Of a DNA stretch of 64,000 nt, positions 61,404 to 64,000 are shown one piece after another. The notes beneath the pieces were generated by a model, which saw only the letters and a program-made list of their open reading frames with translations, did no database searches and had not been told where the DNA came from. Each line of letters starts with the position of its first letter. Position 1 is the stretch's first letter. The translations under genes and the position numbers were made by a program. The stretch is from Nocardia abscessus (GTDB taxonomy: Bacteria > Actinomycetota > Actinomycetes > Mycobacteriales > Mycobacteriaceae): NCBI RefSeq assembly GCF_015477775.1, contig NZ_JADLQO010000001.1:372001-436000 (forward strand), written 5' to 3'.

Positions 61404-62837
61404 TTACGAGTGCGCCTCGGCCGTCGCTCCGGGCCGCGAAATCGCATCCGGCAAGGCGGTCGATCCCGAGCCGCCCAGCCGATAGCTCGCGCCGCGATGC
61501 TCCGGAGGCAACCGGTCGCCCGCGCCGAACAGCGCGTTGCGCAACGTGCCGGGCGCGTACTCCTCGGCGTACGCGCCTCGGGCGGTCAACACCGGAACGA
61601 CGTGCCGGACGATGTCCTCGAAGGTTCCCGGCGTGATCGCGTAGGCCACGTTGAAACCGTCCAGATCGGTTTCGGCGGCCCATTCCTGGAGCAGGTCGGC
61701 CACCGTCTCACCCGATCCGACGAATACCGGGCCCATGCCGCCGATGCCGGCCCATTTACCGATATCGCGGACCGTCCACTCCCGCCCGTCGTCGTCGAAT
61801 TCCTGGAACGCCGCCACCGCCGACTGGATCGCGTTGCTCTCCACCTGACCGATCGGGGCGTCGAGGTCGTAGCGGGACAGATCGATGCCCATCCAGCCGG
61901 ACATGAACACCAAGCCGCCCTCGACACTGGCGTAGGACAAGTACTGCTCGTGCTTGCGCCGCGCCGCCTCGTCGGTCGCGTCGGTGATGATCGTCGCGAG
62001 GGCGTAGACGCGCGCCGCGTCACGGCCACGGCCTGCCGCTTCGAGCGCATCCCTGATCCGGGAAACCGTCTGCGCCAGCACCCGTTTCGAGGGACCGGCG
62101 ATGAAGACGGCCTCCGCGTTCTCGGCCGCGAACCGCACGCCGCGCGGTGACGCCCCCGCCTGGTAGATCACCGGCGTACGTTGCGGCGACGGCTCCGAGA
62201 GATGGATGCCCGGCACGGTGTAGTGCGTGCCGCGATGACCGATGTGGTGCACCTTGGCCGGGTCCACGTAGACGCCCGCGGCCGCGTCGCGGACCACCGC
62301 GTCGTCCTCCCACGAGCCTTCCCACAGCTTGTACAACACCTCGAGGTACTCGTCGGCCTGGTTGTAGCGCTCGTCGTGGTCGAGCTGGTCGGCCGCGCCG
62401 AAATTGCGCGCCGCCGACGGCAGGTATCCGGTCACCACGTTCCAACCGAGCCTGCCGTTGGTGAGATGGTCGAGCGTCGACAGACGCCGCGCGAACGGGT
62501 ACGGGTGCTCGAATCCGGTGCCGGTGGTGATGCCGAACCCGAGATGCTCGGTGACCGCGGCCATGGCGGAGACCAGCAGCAGCGGGTCGGCCACCGGGAT
62601 CTGCGCGCCCTGGCGCAGGGCGGCGATGTCGTTGCCGCCGTAGACGTCGTAGGTGCCGAGGACGTCGGCGATGAAGATGCCGTCGAAGCGGCCGCGCTCC
62701 AGCAGCTTCGCCAGCTCGGTCCAGTAGCCCAGCTCCTTGTAACGGTGCGACTGGTCGTCCGGATGCCGCCACAGCCCGGGTGACTGGTGGGCGACACAGT
62801 TCATGTCGAAGGCGTTGAAGCGGATCCGGCGGGTCAC
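61404..62837 (-). CDS. DszA/NtaA-type LLM flavin monooxygenase
   Basis: 477 residues. Signature blocks: RIRFNAFDMNCVAHQSPGLW, FDGIFIADVLGTYDVYGGND, GRLGWNVVTGYLPSAARNFG and DERYNQADEYLEVLYKLWEG. This is the NtaA/SnaA/DszA/SoxA subfamily of FMNH2-dependent monooxygenases; in Rhodococcus DszA cleaves dibenzothiophene sulfone. The GTG start overlaps the preceding gene's stop (GTGA, 62834-62837), so the two form a coupled unit like dszC-dszA functional pairs. Substrate is probably a sulfone or sulfonate, by context. Confidence 0.87.
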   Translation of the reverse strand: MTRRIRFNAFDMNCVAHQSPGLWRHPDDQSHRYKELGYWTELAKLLERGRFDGIFIADVLGTYDVYGGNDIAALRQGAQIPVADPLLLVSAMAAVTEHLGFGITTGTGFEHPYPFARRLSTLDHLTNGRLGWNVVTGYLPSAARNFGAADQLDHDERYNQADEYLEVLYKLWEGSWEDDAVVRDAAAGVYVDPAKVHHIGHRGTHYTVPGIHLSEPSPQRTPVIYQAGASPRGVRFAAENAEAVFIAGPSKRVLAQTVSRIRDALEAAGRGRDAARVYALATIITDATDEAARRKHEQYLSYASVEGGLVFMSGWMGIDLSRYDLDAPIGQVESNAIQSAVAAFQEFDDDGREWTVRDIGKWAGIGGMGPVFVGSGETVADLLQEWAAETDLDGFNVAYAITPGTFEDIVRHVVPVLTARGAYAEEYAPGTLRNALFGAGDRLPPEHRGASYRLGGSGSTALPDAISRPGATAEAHS

Positions 62838-64000
62838 TGCGCGGCTCCGGCCGCCGGTGTGCGTTCGCCCGCGCTCCACGCGAACGGCAGATCGGCGCCG
62901 TTGAGCAGGTGATCGCCGATCGCCCGCGCCTTCTGGATCGCCGGGTTGTGCACCGAGATGGTTCGGGCGTTGCGCCAGTGCCGATCCAACCGCAACTGTT
63001 CGGAGACCACCGAAGCGCCGCCCACTTCGAACAGCAGCGTAGTGGCGGGCAGCACCAGGTCGATGACGGCGAGCTGGGCGCGAGCCGCGGCGAGTTCGGC
63101 CGCCACCAAGGCGCTCTCCTCCTGCGCGCCGCTCGCCAGCACGTCGTCGAGCACGTCGGCGACGGCGAGCACACTGGCTTCGGCGGCGAACGCGGCCGCC
63201 GACAGCCGCCCGATCACCTGCTGCACCAGCGGGTCGTGCCGGGGCAGATCGGCCGCGGAGTGGGTGTAGCCGCGGGTGCGCGCCGCGACCCAGTCCCGGA
63301 CGTCGCGCTCGGCGCGCTTGGCGATGCCCGCGAGCACCGAGAGCTGGACCAGTTGCAGGTACGAGGTCGCGTAGGTCGGGCCGGGTGCGCCGTACCCGGG
63401 ACCGAGAATCCGATCCTCGGTCACCACCACGTCGGTGAATTCCGTGGTGCCGCTGGCCGTCAGCCGCTGCCCGAAGCCGTCCCAGTCGTCGTGCTGGCGC
63501 ACACCCTCGGCGTTCGCGTCCACCAGCACCCCGACGCGCTCGCCGTCACGGTCGGCGGCGGCCAGGATGTAGTCCGCGTACAGCGACCCAGTGCTGTAGT
63601 ACTTCACGCCGTTGAGCAGCCACCGGCCGCCGTCCTCGGTCAGCGTTGTGCGGTAGCGGTCCACCGCGCCGACGCCCGGTTCGGTGATCGCGTTGCCCAC
63701 CAGCGTGCCCTCGGACACCGCGCGCAGCCAGCGCTCCCGCTCCGGTCCCCGCTCCGCCAGCAACTGGTCCTCGACGAACGAGAAGTGCACGCGCAACGCC
63801 TGTGGCAGGTTCGACTCGGCCGCGGCGAGTTCGATGAGCAACCGGAACAGCTGCCGGACGGTGACGCCGTATCCGCCGAACTCGACCGGAACGCGCAGTG
63901 CGCCGAACTTCGCCGTGCGCAGCAGACCGACCTCGTCGTACGGCAAAGAGCGATCGATTTCCCGCGCTACGGCGCCCTGGGCGATCCGGTCGAAGATCGG
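62834..64000 (-). CDS. DszC/SfnB-like flavin monooxygenase (acyl-CoA dehydrogenase fold), 5' end outside the window
   Basis: At least 388 residues, open to the window end, so the start is not seen. Blocks: GALRVPVEFGGYGVTVRQLF, WLLNGVKYYSTGSLYADYIL, DDWDGFGQRLTASGTTEFTD, the TRGYTHSAADLPRHDPLVQQ helix and RLDRHWRNARTISVHNPAIQ. It is a second member of the DszC/SfnB branch, paralogous to the protein at 56913. It probably oxidises an organosulfur compound with reduced flavin from the reductases at 55.9-56.9 kb. Coupled to the DszA-like gene downstream. Confidence 0.85.
   Translation of the reverse strand, partial: PIFDRIAQGAVAREIDRSLPYDEVGLLRTAKFGALRVPVEFGGYGVTVRQLFRLLIELAAAESNLPQALRVHFSFVEDQLLAERGPERERWLRAVSEGTLVGNAITEPGVGAVDRYRTTLTEDGGRWLLNGVKYYSTGSLYADYILAAADRDGERVGVLVDANAEGVRQHDDWDGFGQRLTASGTTEFTDVVVTEDRILGPGYGAPGPTYATSYLQLVQLSVLAGIAKRAERDVRDWVAARTRGYTHSAADLPRHDPLVQQVIGRLSAAAFAAEASVLAVADVLDDVLASGAQEESALVAAELAAARAQLAVIDLVLPATTLLFEVGGASVVSEQLRLDRHWRNARTISVHNPAIQKARAIGDHLLNGADLPFAWSAGERTPAAGAAQ

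Overview
This is a GC-rich actinobacterial chromosome segment, most likely from Nocardia or a close relative. The evidence is the strong GC bias, an iniBAC-type envelope locus as found in mycolic-acid bacteria, a dnaK-grpE-dnaJ-hspR operon with a HAIR operator, XRE/DUF397 regulator pairs and tandem secreted alpha-lytic-type proteases. Gene content parallels the Mycobacterium tuberculosis Rv0385-to-Rv0321 stretch: flavohemoglobin (Rv0385-like), hspR/dnaJ1/grpE/dnaK (Rv0353-0350), iniC/iniA/iniB (Rv0343-0341), a LuxR-type regulator (Rv0339c-like), a large Fe-S reductase (Rv0338c-like), aspC (Rv0337c-like), UDP-glucose dehydrogenase (Rv0322-like) and dcd (Rv0321-like). The Rv numbers are recalled, not searched.

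Layout. 0-6 kb: a quinone-type oxidoreductase, a luciferase-like oxidoreductase, a 33-base tandem repeat, and two globin-reductase flavohemoproteins flanking a globin-less reductase. 6.4-10.9 kb: the HspR-controlled chaperone operon. 10.9-13.3 kb: an HxlR regulator, an alcohol dehydrogenase and an HhH endonuclease-like gene. 13.4-25.8 kb: the most interesting block. Two dynamin-like GTPases (IniC, IniA) and a giant glycine/alanine-repeat IniB-type protein are divergent from a membrane-anchored Hsp70-like protein, a translationally coupled LuxR/STAND regulator and a second, truncated Hsp70-like membrane protein. A third member of that Hsp70-like family lies at 40.5 kb.

26-34 kb: two secreted S1 proteases, an NRDE/TANGO2 protein, a secreted glycine-zipper protein, and a membrane Fe-S reductase with nine copies of a C-terminal K/P/G motif and a perfect CRP-type site upstream. 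34-43 kb: a methyltransferase/TetR pair sharing a nested palindrome, paired acyl-CoA dehydrogenases, a YdcF protein, UDP-glucose dehydrogenase and a YibE/F protein. A 6C small RNA is at about 43.3-43.4 kb. 43.5-51 kb: aspC, an XRE-TPR regulator divergent from a small unknown protein, dcd, and SDR, PAP2 and aldo/keto reductase genes. 51-54.4 kb: an accessory-looking stretch ending at tRNA-Gly(CCC). It holds a small hypothetical operon divergent from an XRE+DUF397 pair, and the first gene of that operon is a relative of the small protein at 46.5 kb.

55.9-64 kb: an organosulfur-scavenging cluster. It has two flavin reductases, an SfnB-like oxidoreductase, an SfnG-type dimethylsulfone monooxygenase, a StyA-like monooxygenase, a free-methionine-sulfoxide reductase, a DszA/NtaA-type monooxygenase and a DszC/SfnB-like protein cut by the window end. 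All family calls come from reading motifs; no database search was possible.
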